NCBI GenBank assembly: GCA_017556795.1
Contig: JAFYLZ010000004.1
Coordinates: 124,001-188,000 of the forward strand
DNA: 64,000 nucleotides
Reading direction: 5' to 3'
DNA from: Candidatus Saccharimonadota bacterium
GTDB lineage: Bacteria; Patescibacteriota; Saccharimonadia; Saccharimonadales; Saccharimonadaceae
Shown: positions 8,277 to 16,861 of the stretch, in pieces
Position numbering within the stretch: the stretch's first letter is position 1
How the letters are laid out: every line of letters begins with the position of its first letter
Position numbers and translations under genes: made by a program
The notes under the pieces: model-generated
Database searches by the model: none
Told to the model about the DNA's origin: nothing
What the model saw: the letters and a program-made list of their open reading frames with translations, nothing else

Positions 8277-9578
8277 TTAATAGTCTTCTACCAGAGTAAA
8301 TTCTTTGCCGGCGATTGAAATAATTGATTCTGGTTCGGCGCCAAGAGAGGTCAATTCGGCCTTGATTCCTAGCTTTTTCATGATGTCGCGGAGGCGGTTG
8401 ACGCTGGCGTAATTATTAAGGTCGGTACGACGAGCGAATTTCTCGATTTTTTCACCAGTGACGATGAATTTGCCATCGTCGGTACGTTCGACGTTCCAGG
8501 TGTCGCTAGCTTCTTCGCGACTGAGCGAGATGGTTGGGATGTCTTTTGTCTCTTCGGTTTCTTCTGGAATTTCAGCTTCGCGCTCGGCTTTGCGTTCGGA
8601 GACTAGGAAGAGGAGGCGTTTCAAAAGCTCATCGATTCCCTGATGGGCCGGTGCGGAAATAGCGTAGACTTCGGCGTTTGGATTAATAGCCAAGATAGCG
8701 GCCATCTGCATTTTGACAATTTCTTCGTCGACGCCTTCGCATTTAGTGAGAGCGACGATTTCTGGACGATCCTTTAAATCGGAATATTTTTCGAGCTCGG
8801 TGCGGATAGCCTTATAGGCTTCGCCGGCGTCATTATTGTAGATGTCGACAAGATGAAGAAGAACTGCGGTGCGGTCGACATGGCGAAGGAAGTCATGCCC
8901 TAAGCCTTTACCTTCGGAAGCGCCTTCAATAAGGCCAGGAATATCGGCGATCAGGATACTGCCATCGTTAACTTTGGCAATACCAAGGTTTGGCGTAAGA
9001 GTGGTGAATGGATAATCGGCGATTTCTGGTTTGGCGTTTGAGACGACCGAGAGGAAGGTGGATTTGCCGGCATTTGGCAAGCCAACTAGGCCAACATCGG
9101 CTAGGAGTTTGAGCTCGAGTTCGGCTTCGAATTCTTCCCCTGGTTCGCCAACTTCGGCGATGATTGGGGCTTGGCGGGTACTAGATTTAAAGTGAGCGTT
9201 GCCAAAGCCGCCGTCGCCACCTTTGGCGATAACTGCTTCTTGACCATCTTTAACTAAATCAGCGAGCAAAACTCTTTCTTCGCCGGCTTTGTAGACGACG
9301 GTGCCGATCGGAACCTCGACAATTAAGTCTTTGCCGGAGCGGCCAGCTGAGCGGGTGCCGGAGCCGTTTTTGCCGTCTTCGGCGGTTAGAATTGGGGTGA
9401 ATTTAAAATCAAGCAAGGTATTAGTGTCTTTGTCGGCCTTGAAGATAATTGAACCACCTTTGCCACCATCGCCGCCGTCTGGGCCACCTTTTGGAATATA
9501 GATTTCGCGGCGAAAAGATACGGCGCCATCTCCGCCCTTACCAGCTTTCAAACTAACTTTTGCCGTATCTACAAACAT
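8277..9578 (-). CDS. obg: GTPase Obg (CgtA), ribosome assembly factor
   Basis: Obg assists 50S maturation and links it to stringent signalling. 433 residues in the canonical order: glycine-rich Obg fold (1-158, KAGKGGDGAVSFRREIYIPK region), G domain with G1 GLPNAGKSTFL, G3 DIPGLIEGASEGKGLG and G4 LTKCEG, and a C-terminal OCT domain (about 350-433). TATAAT (9585-9590) ends 6 nt before the ATG with no ribosome-binding site. It stands alone, not next to rplU-rpmA as in many bacteria. Secure. Confidence 0.97.
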   Translation of the reverse strand: MFVDTAKVSLKAGKGGDGAVSFRREIYIPKGGPDGGDGGKGGSIIFKADKDTNTLLDFKFTPILTAEDGKNGSGTRSAGRSGKDLIVEVPIGTVVYKAGEERVLLADLVKDGQEAVIAKGGDGGFGNAHFKSSTRQAPIIAEVGEPGEEFEAELELKLLADVGLVGLPNAGKSTFLSVVSNAKPEIADYPFTTLTPNLGIAKVNDGSILIADIPGLIEGASEGKGLGHDFLRHVDRTAVLLHLVDIYNNDAGEAYKAIRTELEKYSDLKDRPEIVALTKCEGVDEEIVKMQMAAILAINPNAEVYAISAPAHQGIDELLKRLLFLVSERKAEREAEIPEETEETKDIPTISLSREEASDTWNVERTDDGKFIVTGEKIEKFARRTDLNNYASVNRLRDIMKKLGIKAELTSLGAEPESIISIAGKEFTLVEDY

Positions 9579-9593
9579 ATCAATATTATAACA

Positions 9594-9622
9594 TAAAAAA
9601 ACTCCCGCTGCTTACGGGAGTT
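9594..9622 (-). terminator. Terminator whose loop contains the stop codon of the orphan gene
   Basis: ACTCCCG (9601-9607) pairs with CGGGAGT (9615-9621), with a minus-strand U-run after it. The TAA stop (9614-9612) lies in the hairpin loop, so ribosomes reaching the stop would cover the terminator. Confidence 0.8.
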
Positions 9623-10367
9623 TGTTTTGAGGCTCTTCTTTAACAGAAAAGGCCTCCTCGGCCAAGTGATAGATCGACTCATAGTCAGAAAGCTTTCTCA
9701 AAATACCCATTAAGACATCGTTGTAGTTTCTGCTTTCCTTCTTTTTGCTCTTGCGGGCCTCGGCGAGGAGCTTGTTGTAGGCGACAAGATGATCGGGGTG
9801 GTAGTGCTGTTTCATGAGCTTTCGTAACTGTCTGATAGTAGGATTTGGATTTGCTTGGATGGCTTCCAGGTCGTCATAGTGCTCTAAACAGAGTTTTAAT
9901 GTACACCTGTATACATAATGCACGAGGTCACTTCCTACATAAAAAGTACCGTGTAAAAATGCTAGATAATAGTCCCTCTCTATCCGCTCGAGTTGCTCAT
10001 GAACATCCTCTCGAATATAGTCCGTGAGATAAGGAACCCCCACCTGGTAAAAATTTACTCTCAGATGGCCTGCGTCAAGTGCATGTGTCCAACCAATTCC
10101 TCCACCAGGTGGATTACCTATAACCATTTCCGCCTTCAGGCCTGTGGGAATGAGCGTTTCTTCGTCTCTTATGTTTTTAACTGAAAGATGAAATCTTCCG
10201 TCATCCATGCGAGCCAGCTCGTTGTTTATACCGTAGGTCCTGGCCTGATCTATCATGCTTTTTGGCGTCATTCCTGCTGCGTCGAAAATCGCAGCAATGT
10301 CCTCTTTCATACCAAGATCACGAAAGGAGCTCGGTAAATCGGCTTTGTTCTTACAAGTGCTTTTCAT
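9612..10367 (-). CDS. Orphan protein, distant paralog of the gene at 5883-6554
   Basis: 251 residues, soluble and unrecognised. The N-terminal LPSSFRDLGMKEDIAAIF and the middle VPYLTDYIREDVHEQLERI align by eye with the 5883-6554 product, followed by a helical His-rich stretch (LMKQHYHPDHLVAYNKLLAE). This copy has an insert around residues 80-100 (GNPPGGGIGW) that the other lacks. The control region matches its paralog: TATAAT, a leader with a GTTATA/TATAAC hairpin, AGGAGG 8 nt before the ATG, and a private terminator. A self-contained cassette between obg and the envelope operon. Function unknown. Confidence 0.85.
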   Translation of the reverse strand: MKSTCKNKADLPSSFRDLGMKEDIAAIFDAAGMTPKSMIDQARTYGINNELARMDDGRFHLSVKNIRDEETLIPTGLKAEMVIGNPPGGGIGWTHALDAGHLRVNFYQVGVPYLTDYIREDVHEQLERIERDYYLAFLHGTFYVGSDLVHYVYRCTLKLCLEHYDDLEAIQANPNPTIRQLRKLMKQHYHPDHLVAYNKLLAEARKSKKKESRNYNDVLMGILRKLSDYESIYHLAEEAFSVKEEPQNKLP

Positions 10368-10465
10368 GGCCTTGTCCTCCTAATTCGTAAGATGCGTTAT
10401 AAAAATATAACTTTTATATTATAACATAATTCCGTCAAAAAGTCACGCTTGAACCAACCTGGCGA

Positions 10466-11560
10466 TTATTTGTAGTGGATGTAGTTGAAGCTGGCGGCTG
10501 CGCTGGCCGAAATGAGGGATTCGGTAACGACGCCGGCGCGGTAGTTATAGTTCATTTCTCGAATGAGAATCGTGCCATCGTCGTTGACGTCTACGACGTA
10601 ACCGACGTGACCGTAGTAACCTTCCATACTTTGGAAGACGTCGCCTGGCTGAGGATTATGGTCGACTGGGAAGCCGGCAGCGGCAGCGTTGGCAGCCCAA
10701 GAATAGGCGTTACCAAGCGTGCCTGGCAAGTCTGGGCGCATATTCCAAGCGTAGCTAGTACATTGACCAGAAGCGTATGGGCCAGAAAGCCAGAGGCTAC
10801 TGTTAATGACAGTAAGGGTCAGACGAGAACCACTAGCACCGATGGTCGTGTAATAGTAAGTCGTGGTTGGTCTGACTGGGGCCGGTGCGACGTATTCTGG
10901 ACGTTCTTCTTCTGGCAAAGTACCGCCTTCGATAGCGATGCGCATACCTTCGGAAATACCAGAAACTTCGATATCGTTGAGGTGCATGATGTCTTCCGCG
11001 GTAGAGCCATAAGTGTCAGCGATTGATTCAAGGGTATCGTCTTCTTTAACCGTATAAACAATACCAGAGACGTTTTTGGTGAGATACAAAGTATCACCCT
11101 CTTCGATGTCGGTAGTTTTGAGGTCGTTAGACCAACGAATTTGGTCGGTAGTAAGGCCGAATTTGTCGGCGATATCTTCCATGGTTTCGCCTTCGCTTAC
11201 GACGTAAGAAATAACGCCACGGGAGAAATTTGAAGTATCAGTGGTGATATTTTTCTCGAGCTTGCCGGTACCGATGGAAGCCTGGCCAATCTCGTAAAGC
11301 GAAGAGGTTGCCACGTAGTTGTAGGCTACGTCACCGGCGCTAGCGAGGTTCAATGCGTTCGAGAGATCTGCCACCACGTATAGCTCGGTGAGCTTATCGG
11401 TGGAGATACGGGTATCGTTTACGTCGAGTGAGGTTAAATCGGTATTGGAGCTGTAAGCCTTATTCAGCACGCCAGCAAAAAGCAAGGCGATGAGGGCAGC
11501 GCCAGATAAAACGTAAAGTGAAATAGTGCGAAGTTTTTGAAAATCTAGCTTCTTTTTCAT
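10466..11560 (-). CDS. Membrane-anchored peptidoglycan hydrolase with two LysM and a CHAP domain
   Basis: 364 residues. An N-terminal hydrophobic anchor or signal (about 13-32, SLYVLSGAALIALLFAG), two LysM peptidoglycan-binding modules (about 117-161 and 168-211), a Pro-rich linker and a CHAP amidase/endopeptidase domain (about 255-364). The CHAP catalytic set is visible: Cys267 in GQCTSYAW, His318 in YYGHVGYV and Glu335/Asn337 in IREMNYN. It overlaps the upstream ruvX-mltG gene by 4 nt (ATGA), so the two wall enzymes are translated together. It likely trims the cell's own wall during growth; action on a host wall is possible but unproven. Confidence 0.9.
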   Translation of the reverse strand: MKKKLDFQKLRTISLYVLSGAALIALLFAGVLNKAYSSNTDLTSLDVNDTRISTDKLTELYVVADLSNALNLASAGDVAYNYVATSSLYEIGQASIGTGKLEKNITTDTSNFSRGVISYVVSEGETMEDIADKFGLTTDQIRWSNDLKTTDIEEGDTLYLTKNVSGIVYTVKEDDTLESIADTYGSTAEDIMHLNDIEVSGISEGMRIAIEGGTLPEEERPEYVAPAPVRPTTTYYYTTIGASGSRLTLTVINSSLWLSGPYASGQCTSYAWNMRPDLPGTLGNAYSWAANAAAAGFPVDHNPQPGDVFQSMEGYYGHVGYVVDVNDDGTILIREMNYNYRAGVVTESLISASAAASFNYIHYK

Positions 11561-13140
11561 AATGATATATTACAGAGAACCTTACAGTGGTCGCGAGCAT
11601 TCTGGTTGTGTTCGGCCTCTGTATTACTATAATACATCTTTCCGTCGTCACCTGTCAAGAAATAAAGGTAACCGGTATTAGCTGGTTCGGTGACTGCCGT
11701 CATCGCGGAAAGCCCTGGGTTGGAGATTGGGCCGCATGGCAGACCGGCGTTCTGGCGGGTGTTGTAGCAAGAATCGACCAAAATAGCATCACCGACAGTG
11801 ATGTCGTCACGGTCACGGTCCGGATCGATAACGTCGAGAGCATAAGTAACGGTAACGTCGCTGCCGAGTGTCATGCCTTGTGCTAGGCGATTAAAGAACA
11901 CGCTAGCTACAGCTGCCTGGTCTTCGGTGTGAGCTTCTTTTTGAACGACTGAGGCAAGCGTGATTCCCTCGTGCAAGCTAAGGCCTTGTGCAGCAAAACG
12001 ATTAACTAGGTCGTTATCTTCGACAACTTTGTCCATACCGAGCAAGAAAGTTTCGAAAATATCTTTGACGGTTGCGCCATTGAAGAATTCGTAGGTTTCA
12101 CCATATAGATAGCCTTCGAGTGAGTCGCCAGCTGGTTTGGTGCTAAGCACCGGAACGTTGTATTCGGCGTGCAAAGCTTCGTCGATTTCTTCGGTGCGAT
12201 AACCGAGCTTAACGAGATTTTTTCTAATATCAAAGATTGTTTCGCCCGGACGGATTGTGAAACTAAAAACGTCTGCGCCGGCCGCGCCTTCGGAAAGGAT
12301 CTTAGCGATATCGCTAGCGCTCATGCCCTGGTTGAGAATGTAGCGGCCACTCATCAAAGCAGCGTCGCCAAAGGATAGCTTGAGATTGATCTTAAAGAAG
12401 AATGGGCTCTTGATCAGCTTGGCTTCTTCCAAGTTGCTAGCGATAGTGTCGACTGAATCGCCTGGCAAGATTGTGAATTCTATATCAGGGCAGCGGTTCT
12501 CGTCGCAGTTTTTAACGATTGGAGTTAGTGAATTGAAGTACCAAAATACGACACCAGCGCAAAGAGCGGCGAGTACGGCGACAATGATAATAGGGGTAAT
12601 AATGAGATTTTTGCGGGTTTTTTTCACGATTTTTTTGGAACTTTCTATAGCTTTTTTGGAATTGAGGCGGGCCTTAGTGGCAACTTTTTTGGTATTACTT
12701 TCTATGATGCCAGGTAAGGGTTCCTCCTTGACGGAGTCTTCGGAATAGGTTTCGACGAAGTCTTGCAGGATGATTGATGCAGCTTCGGCGTCAATGTCGC
12801 CCTTTTCATATTTCTTTTGGCGGGCCTTGAGCCGGCTTTCTGCTTCTACTGAGGTGAGTGATTCGTCTTGGAAACGAATTTTGGCTCCTGGGATTTTTTC
12901 TGTTAAGGTTTTAGCGAAGTTGCGCGCATAGAGGGATTGTTTCGTCTCGTTGCCTTCGTTGCTACGAGGCAGACCAATGACAAAGAATTTCGTACTGTGC
13001 ACATTGGTGAGACGACTGAGCTCTTGCCACTCGTTGCCGTTTACTTCTATGTAGCAAATCGGGACGGCAATCCTAGTGGAAGAGTCAACGCGTGCGACGC
13101 CGATTCGTTTTTCGCCGACGTCTAAGCCGAGAATTTTCAT
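11557..13140 (-). CDS. RuvX/YqgF nuclease fused to MltG endolytic transglycosylase
   Basis: 527 residues in one uninterrupted frame. Residues 1-135 are RuvX/YqgF (LGLDVGEKRIGVA, FQDESLTS, DAEAASIIL), the RNase H-fold family tied to 16S rRNA 5'-end processing. A basic linker (150-178) and one membrane helix (179-202) lead to MltG (about 215-527), which cuts nascent glycan strands; its catalytic Glu402 lies in ASVVQKEAHTE, followed by VFFNRLAQGM and LGSDVTVTYA. The predicted topology places RuvX in the cytoplasm and MltG outside. Normally these are two genes, often neighbours. It follows the 13150 gene by 9 nt and overlaps the CHAP gene by 4. Confidence 0.9.
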   Translation of the reverse strand: MKILGLDVGEKRIGVARVDSSTRIAVPICYIEVNGNEWQELSRLTNVHSTKFFVIGLPRSNEGNETKQSLYARNFAKTLTEKIPGAKIRFQDESLTSVEAESRLKARQKKYEKGDIDAEAASIILQDFVETYSEDSVKEEPLPGIIESNTKKVATKARLNSKKAIESSKKIVKKTRKNLIITPIIIVAVLAALCAGVVFWYFNSLTPIVKNCDENRCPDIEFTILPGDSVDTIASNLEEAKLIKSPFFFKINLKLSFGDAALMSGRYILNQGMSASDIAKILSEGAAGADVFSFTIRPGETIFDIRKNLVKLGYRTEEIDEALHAEYNVPVLSTKPAGDSLEGYLYGETYEFFNGATVKDIFETFLLGMDKVVEDNDLVNRFAAQGLSLHEGITLASVVQKEAHTEDQAAVASVFFNRLAQGMTLGSDVTVTYALDVIDPDRDRDDITVGDAILVDSCYNTRQNAGLPCGPISNPGLSAMTAVTEPANTGYLYFLTGDDGKMYYSNTEAEHNQNARDHCKVLCNISL

Positions 13141-13149
13141 TTTTTGTCC

Positions 13150-15000
13150 TTAAGGATTATTCTTGTTTTCTTCTTTAGTATCTTTTGTATCTTTGGCATT
13201 ATCCGTTTCTTGGATAGTCATTTCGATGGTAATCTTGTTGCTGTCATTTGGCGCAGAGGTGACCCATGGATAGGAGCCTTCGACGGAAATCTGGTTGATG
13301 CCATTGACTGAACCGAGGTCGTGACGAATATCACCGAAGCCTTTGCCTTTGACAAGCTCCATTATATCATTTTCGGTGATTTTTGGACCAGTATAATAGG
13401 TTGCTACGAGTTTGCCGGTGTATCCGGAGTCAGCAGAAGAGAAGTTCTCGATGAATGGATTGCCAATTTCGTAGATTTTTTGATCTTCGGCAAGCTTAGC
13501 GCGGCTAGTGACGTATTCTTCGAGTTTGGCTTTGTCGAGAACGTAGATCGAAGTGGTGGTTTTGACCGTGATGGACGGAATGACGTTGTCGGACACTTCT
13601 TCGTCGACCTTTGGTGAAGATTCTGGATCGGACATGGTTTGCTTGTAGCTGCTGTCGATCTTGATTTTGTCTTCACCGATTTGGTCGTAGAGAGTTTTTT
13701 TGATTTCTTCTTTACGTTCGGAGTTTTCGTTAGCAATTTTGTCCTTAGCGGAAAGGATGTTGTCTCTTGAGACGATGGTGACAGTTTTGTCGGTACCACC
13801 GGTGAAGGCCGCTTCGGAGTAAGCCGTAACGCGATCGTTTGGTGTAGTGAAGCTGGTTTTGTCGATGTTGTAGGCTTCGCCTGGGGCGGCTGCCGTGACG
13901 GAAACCTTAGCGGAACGCAAACAGCCATTGCGAAGTAGGCTGATTGGTGATTTATTTTCGCATTCGTTGTCGTCGCCGCTCCAAGAAAGAGAGACGTCCG
14001 AGTTGGAATAGAAGGTTAGACCACCAGCTTTGAAAGCGGAGCCGGAGTTGATGTTGAGTGGTCTGTTGATATCACTATCCCAGAAGCCAGCCTGAATGAT
14101 GATCTCGCCAGAGGCTTTTTCGCCGACGTTCTTGGTGCCGGTAGCGGTAAATTCAGTCTTTTGTTCTTCTTCGATTTTGACTTCTTCGAGATAGAAGATG
14201 CCTTCAGCGATGCTTTCTTCGGTTGGGTCGGTCGTAAGGGTGACTGATTCCCTGAATGGGTTGCTGTCGGTGCGAACTTGAACGGTGATTTTAGCAGCTG
14301 GAGCAATCACGAGAGCCCAGACTAGGAACAAAATCATGAAGACTAAAGCAATGGAGCCAATGATGACCCATTTCTTGTAAGTTTGAAGCCAAGCGATAAC
14401 TGGATTGCTGGATTTGGATTTTTCCTTCTTCTCTTTTTTGGCTTTCTTTTCTTCCTTCTTGGCGGCCTTGGTGGCAGTGGCGAGTTCTTTGTCTTTTTTG
14501 GAATCGGCTTTGCCGTCTTTATCGTCAGACTTTTCTTCTGTTTCTGCTTCGGCCTCTTCGCCTTCTTTGTCGTCAGATTTTTCTTCAGCTTCTTCGGTCT
14601 CTTCGGTTTTTTCGGATTCTTCCTCGGCGGCGTCTTCGTCTTCGACTTTGGTGCCGTCGTTGACTTTGACTGGCGCTTCTTCTAGAACTTCTTCGCTAGC
14701 CGCGTCGTCAGTAGCGTCGTCGAGCGACGGGATGGTTGGCGCAGTTTGAAGATTTTTAGTAACAGGAATTTTAGCAGTCGCAGCGAGTTTGACGATCGAA
14801 GGATCGGTTGTCACAAAAACGACTTGTTTGTTTTTGGCCGAACTAGCTTTGGTGATTAATTTGATATTTACCACACTTCTTAACACACCACTCTTTTTTG
14901 GTGGTACTAGAGCGACGATTTTTTCTTTAGCGGATTCGAGTTTCGAAATGATATTCGTAATATCATCATCCGGTTCAATATAAATAACGTCTTTATTCAT
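13150..15000 (-). CDS. Single-pass envelope protein with acidic/Lys-rich linker, baseplate-J-like (putative)
   Basis: 616 residues. The N-terminal 90 residues form a compact domain (IYIEPDDDITNIISKLESAK then VALVPPKKSGVL) of a type I associate with CPR envelope proteins. Residues about 95-205 are low-complexity Glu/Asp/Lys, then one membrane helix (about 215-237, WVIIGSIALVFMILFLVWAL) and an extracellular beta-rich region with several paired cysteines. Such proteins are often labelled baseplate-J-like in Saccharibacteria; that label is from memory. TATATT ends 6 nt before the ATG. It heads the operon with ruvX-mltG and the CHAP hydrolase, suggesting a wall or surface role. Confidence 0.72.
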   Translation of the reverse strand: MNKDVIYIEPDDDITNIISKLESAKEKIVALVPPKKSGVLRSVVNIKLITKASSAKNKQVVFVTTDPSIVKLAATAKIPVTKNLQTAPTIPSLDDATDDAASEEVLEEAPVKVNDGTKVEDEDAAEEESEKTEETEEAEEKSDDKEGEEAEAETEEKSDDKDGKADSKKDKELATATKAAKKEEKKAKKEKKEKSKSSNPVIAWLQTYKKWVIIGSIALVFMILFLVWALVIAPAAKITVQVRTDSNPFRESVTLTTDPTEESIAEGIFYLEEVKIEEEQKTEFTATGTKNVGEKASGEIIIQAGFWDSDINRPLNINSGSAFKAGGLTFYSNSDVSLSWSGDDNECENKSPISLLRNGCLRSAKVSVTAAAPGEAYNIDKTSFTTPNDRVTAYSEAAFTGGTDKTVTIVSRDNILSAKDKIANENSERKEEIKKTLYDQIGEDKIKIDSSYKQTMSDPESSPKVDEEVSDNVIPSITVKTTTSIYVLDKAKLEEYVTSRAKLAEDQKIYEIGNPFIENFSSADSGYTGKLVATYYTGPKITENDIMELVKGKGFGDIRHDLGSVNGINQISVEGSYPWVTSAPNDSNKITIEMTIQETDNAKDTKDTKEENKNNP

Positions 15001-15047
15001 ATTTAAAATATAACATATTTTATGCCGCTTGTGTTAAAATAAAGAAA

Positions 15048-16382
15048 ATGAGCATTTTCAGCCGAAAACAGGCTCCAGCGCCTAGTAATAATGGTGGCTC
15101 GGCATTGTCTGAGCTTGCTTTGAATTCCATTAATGATGGGGTAATTATTGCTGACGCGAACGGCACCGTACGCTTTGCCAACCCGGCGGCTAGTCGTATG
15201 GTGGGAGCGAATGCTTTGCTTAATCCGATTGGCGTAAGCTATAGAAATGTCTTGCAATTAGAGTCCAAAGAAGGCCGGGCGTTTTCCGAACAAGAGAATC
15301 CGTTGATTGTTGCGATGAATACTTATCGTCCGCTCGATGCTTTTCGTTGTAGTTTGATTGTCGGCAATACCGGCAAACGAATCCCGGTAGCGGTTTCGGT
15401 CGTTAATGCCAATGACGCCGCGAGGAGTCGCATTATTACTTTCCGCAATATCGCAAAAGAGCTCGAAGAGGAGGGCGCACAGACCGAATTTATTTCGACC
15501 GCCTCGCACGAGATGCGTACGCCAGTGGCTTCGATTGAGGGTTATTTGTCGCTTGCGCTGAATCCGCAGACGGCGACGATTGATAATCGTGCCAAGGGAT
15601 ATCTTGACGCTGCCCACGCTGCTGCCAAACACCTTGGCAAATTGTTCCAGGACTTGCTTGATGTAACAAAGGCCGATGATGGTCGCGTGAAACCGAATTT
15701 TGTGCCGGTTGAAATGGTGACCACGGTGCAAAATATGGCCAACAATTACAACGCGCAGTTTAACAAAGACGGCAAAGTGCATTATACTTTTGGTTCGTCC
15801 GACGGGCGCTTGATGGCGACCGATCTGAAGGTGGCGCAGGTTGTTTATGCGTCGGTGGATCTGAATTTCTTGCAAGAAATTATGGATAATTTGATGGAGA
15901 ATGCCATCAAATATACGCCGGCGGGTGGCTCGATTTGGGTGAGCGTGCGTGGCGACGGCGATCGTGTTTTGATTAACGTGACTGATACCGGCATTGGCAT
16001 TTCGGCGGACGATATCCAACACATTTTCCAGAAATTCTATCGTGCCGATAATTCTGACACGCGCGAAATTGGCGGTACCGGACTCGGGCTTTATCTTACG
16101 AAGAGTCGCGTCGAAGCGATGGGCGGTAAGATTTGGGTGGAATCTGGTTTTGGTGAAGGTTCAACTTTCTTTGTGTCTTTGCCAAGAATTTCTACGGAAG
16201 AATACAATAAACGTTTGTTCGTTTTGAAGAATCAGCAGCAGTTCGCAGCGGCCCAAGCGGCCAGGCGCGCACAGCTACGCGCGGCTCCGGTAACTCCAGC
16301 GGCCAGACCGGCTATGCGACCAACCACCATGCAACCAATGATGAGAACTAACCAACAAGTAAAGAACGGAGGAAAAATATGA
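15048..16382 (+). CDS. Soluble PAS-domain sensor histidine kinase
   Basis: 444 residues with no membrane segment, so it senses a cytoplasmic signal. PAS domain at about 20-135 (NDGVIIADANGTVRFAN), HisKA with His154 in STASHEMRTPVAS, and HATPase at about 275-390 with N-box ENAIKYTPAGG, G1 DTGIGIS and G2 GGTGLGLYL. The Arg/Pro/Met-rich tail (about 410-444) is unassigned. TAAAAT lies 7 nt before the ATG, so it is likely leaderless. Its stop codon overlaps the start of the response regulator (ATGA), making a clear two-component pair. Confidence 0.94.
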   Translation: MSIFSRKQAPAPSNNGGSALSELALNSINDGVIIADANGTVRFANPAASRMVGANALLNPIGVSYRNVLQLESKEGRAFSEQENPLIVAMNTYRPLDAFRCSLIVGNTGKRIPVAVSVVNANDAARSRIITFRNIAKELEEEGAQTEFISTASHEMRTPVASIEGYLSLALNPQTATIDNRAKGYLDAAHAAAKHLGKLFQDLLDVTKADDGRVKPNFVPVEMVTTVQNMANNYNAQFNKDGKVHYTFGSSDGRLMATDLKVAQVVYASVDLNFLQEIMDNLMENAIKYTPAGGSIWVSVRGDGDRVLINVTDTGIGISADDIQHIFQKFYRADNSDTREIGGTGLGLYLTKSRVEAMGGKIWVESGFGEGSTFFVSLPRISTEEYNKRLFVLKNQQQFAAAQAARRAQLRAAPVTPAARPAMRPTTMQPMMRTNQQVKNGGKI

Positions 16383-16861
16383 CAAAAATAATGATAGTAG
16401 AAGACGATTTGGCGCTTCGTGAGATTTACAGTATTCGCTTGACGGCTGAAGGCTATACTATCGTGGTGGCTGGTGATGGCGAAGAAGCTTTGGCAGTGGC
16501 TGCTCAGGAAAAGCCAGATTTGATTTTGTCTGACGTGATGATGCCGAAAATCTCCGGTTTTGATATGTTGGATATTCTGCGCTCGACTCCGGAACTGAAG
16601 GACACGAAGGTCGTGATGATGACGGCACTTAGCTCGCCAGAGCAGCGCGCACGTGGCGAAGCTTTGGGCGCGGATCGTTATTTGGTAAAATCTCAAGTTG
16701 GTATCGAAGATGTTGTTAATGTGATTCACGAAGTCTTAGGCGACGCAGCGGCGCCAGCCCCAGCTCCAGCTGAAGCGGCAGCTCCGGCCGCAGCCCCAGC
16801 TCCAGCTCCGCAACCAGTGCAAGGAGATTTGAATGCAGCCCCAGTCAATCCGGCTCAATAA
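16379..16861 (+). CDS. Single-domain response regulator with Pro/Ala tail
   Basis: 160 residues. Receiver domain 1-122 with the acidic pair in VEDD (9-10), phospho-acceptor Asp52 in LILSDVMMPK, a conserved Thr in VVMMTALSS and Lys in YLVKSQ. There is no DNA-binding output domain; residues 124-160 are a flexible Ala/Pro tail. It probably acts by protein-protein contact or as a phosphate shuttle. The last 29 nt overlap the start of the pseudouridine synthase gene, whose ribosome-binding site AAGGAG lies inside the tail codons. Confidence 0.92.
   Translation: MTKIMIVEDDLALREIYSIRLTAEGYTIVVAGDGEEALAVAAQEKPDLILSDVMMPKISGFDMLDILRSTPELKDTKVVMMTALSSPEQRARGEALGADRYLVKSQVGIEDVVNVIHEVLGDAAAPAPAPAEAAAPAAAPAPAPQPVQGDLNAAPVNPAQ

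Noticed and set aside
15258-16022. Long open frame (254 codons) on the minus strand opposite the histidine kinase
   Set aside because: It is antisense to a clear kinase, has no start signals and gives a low-complexity His/Arg-rich product.
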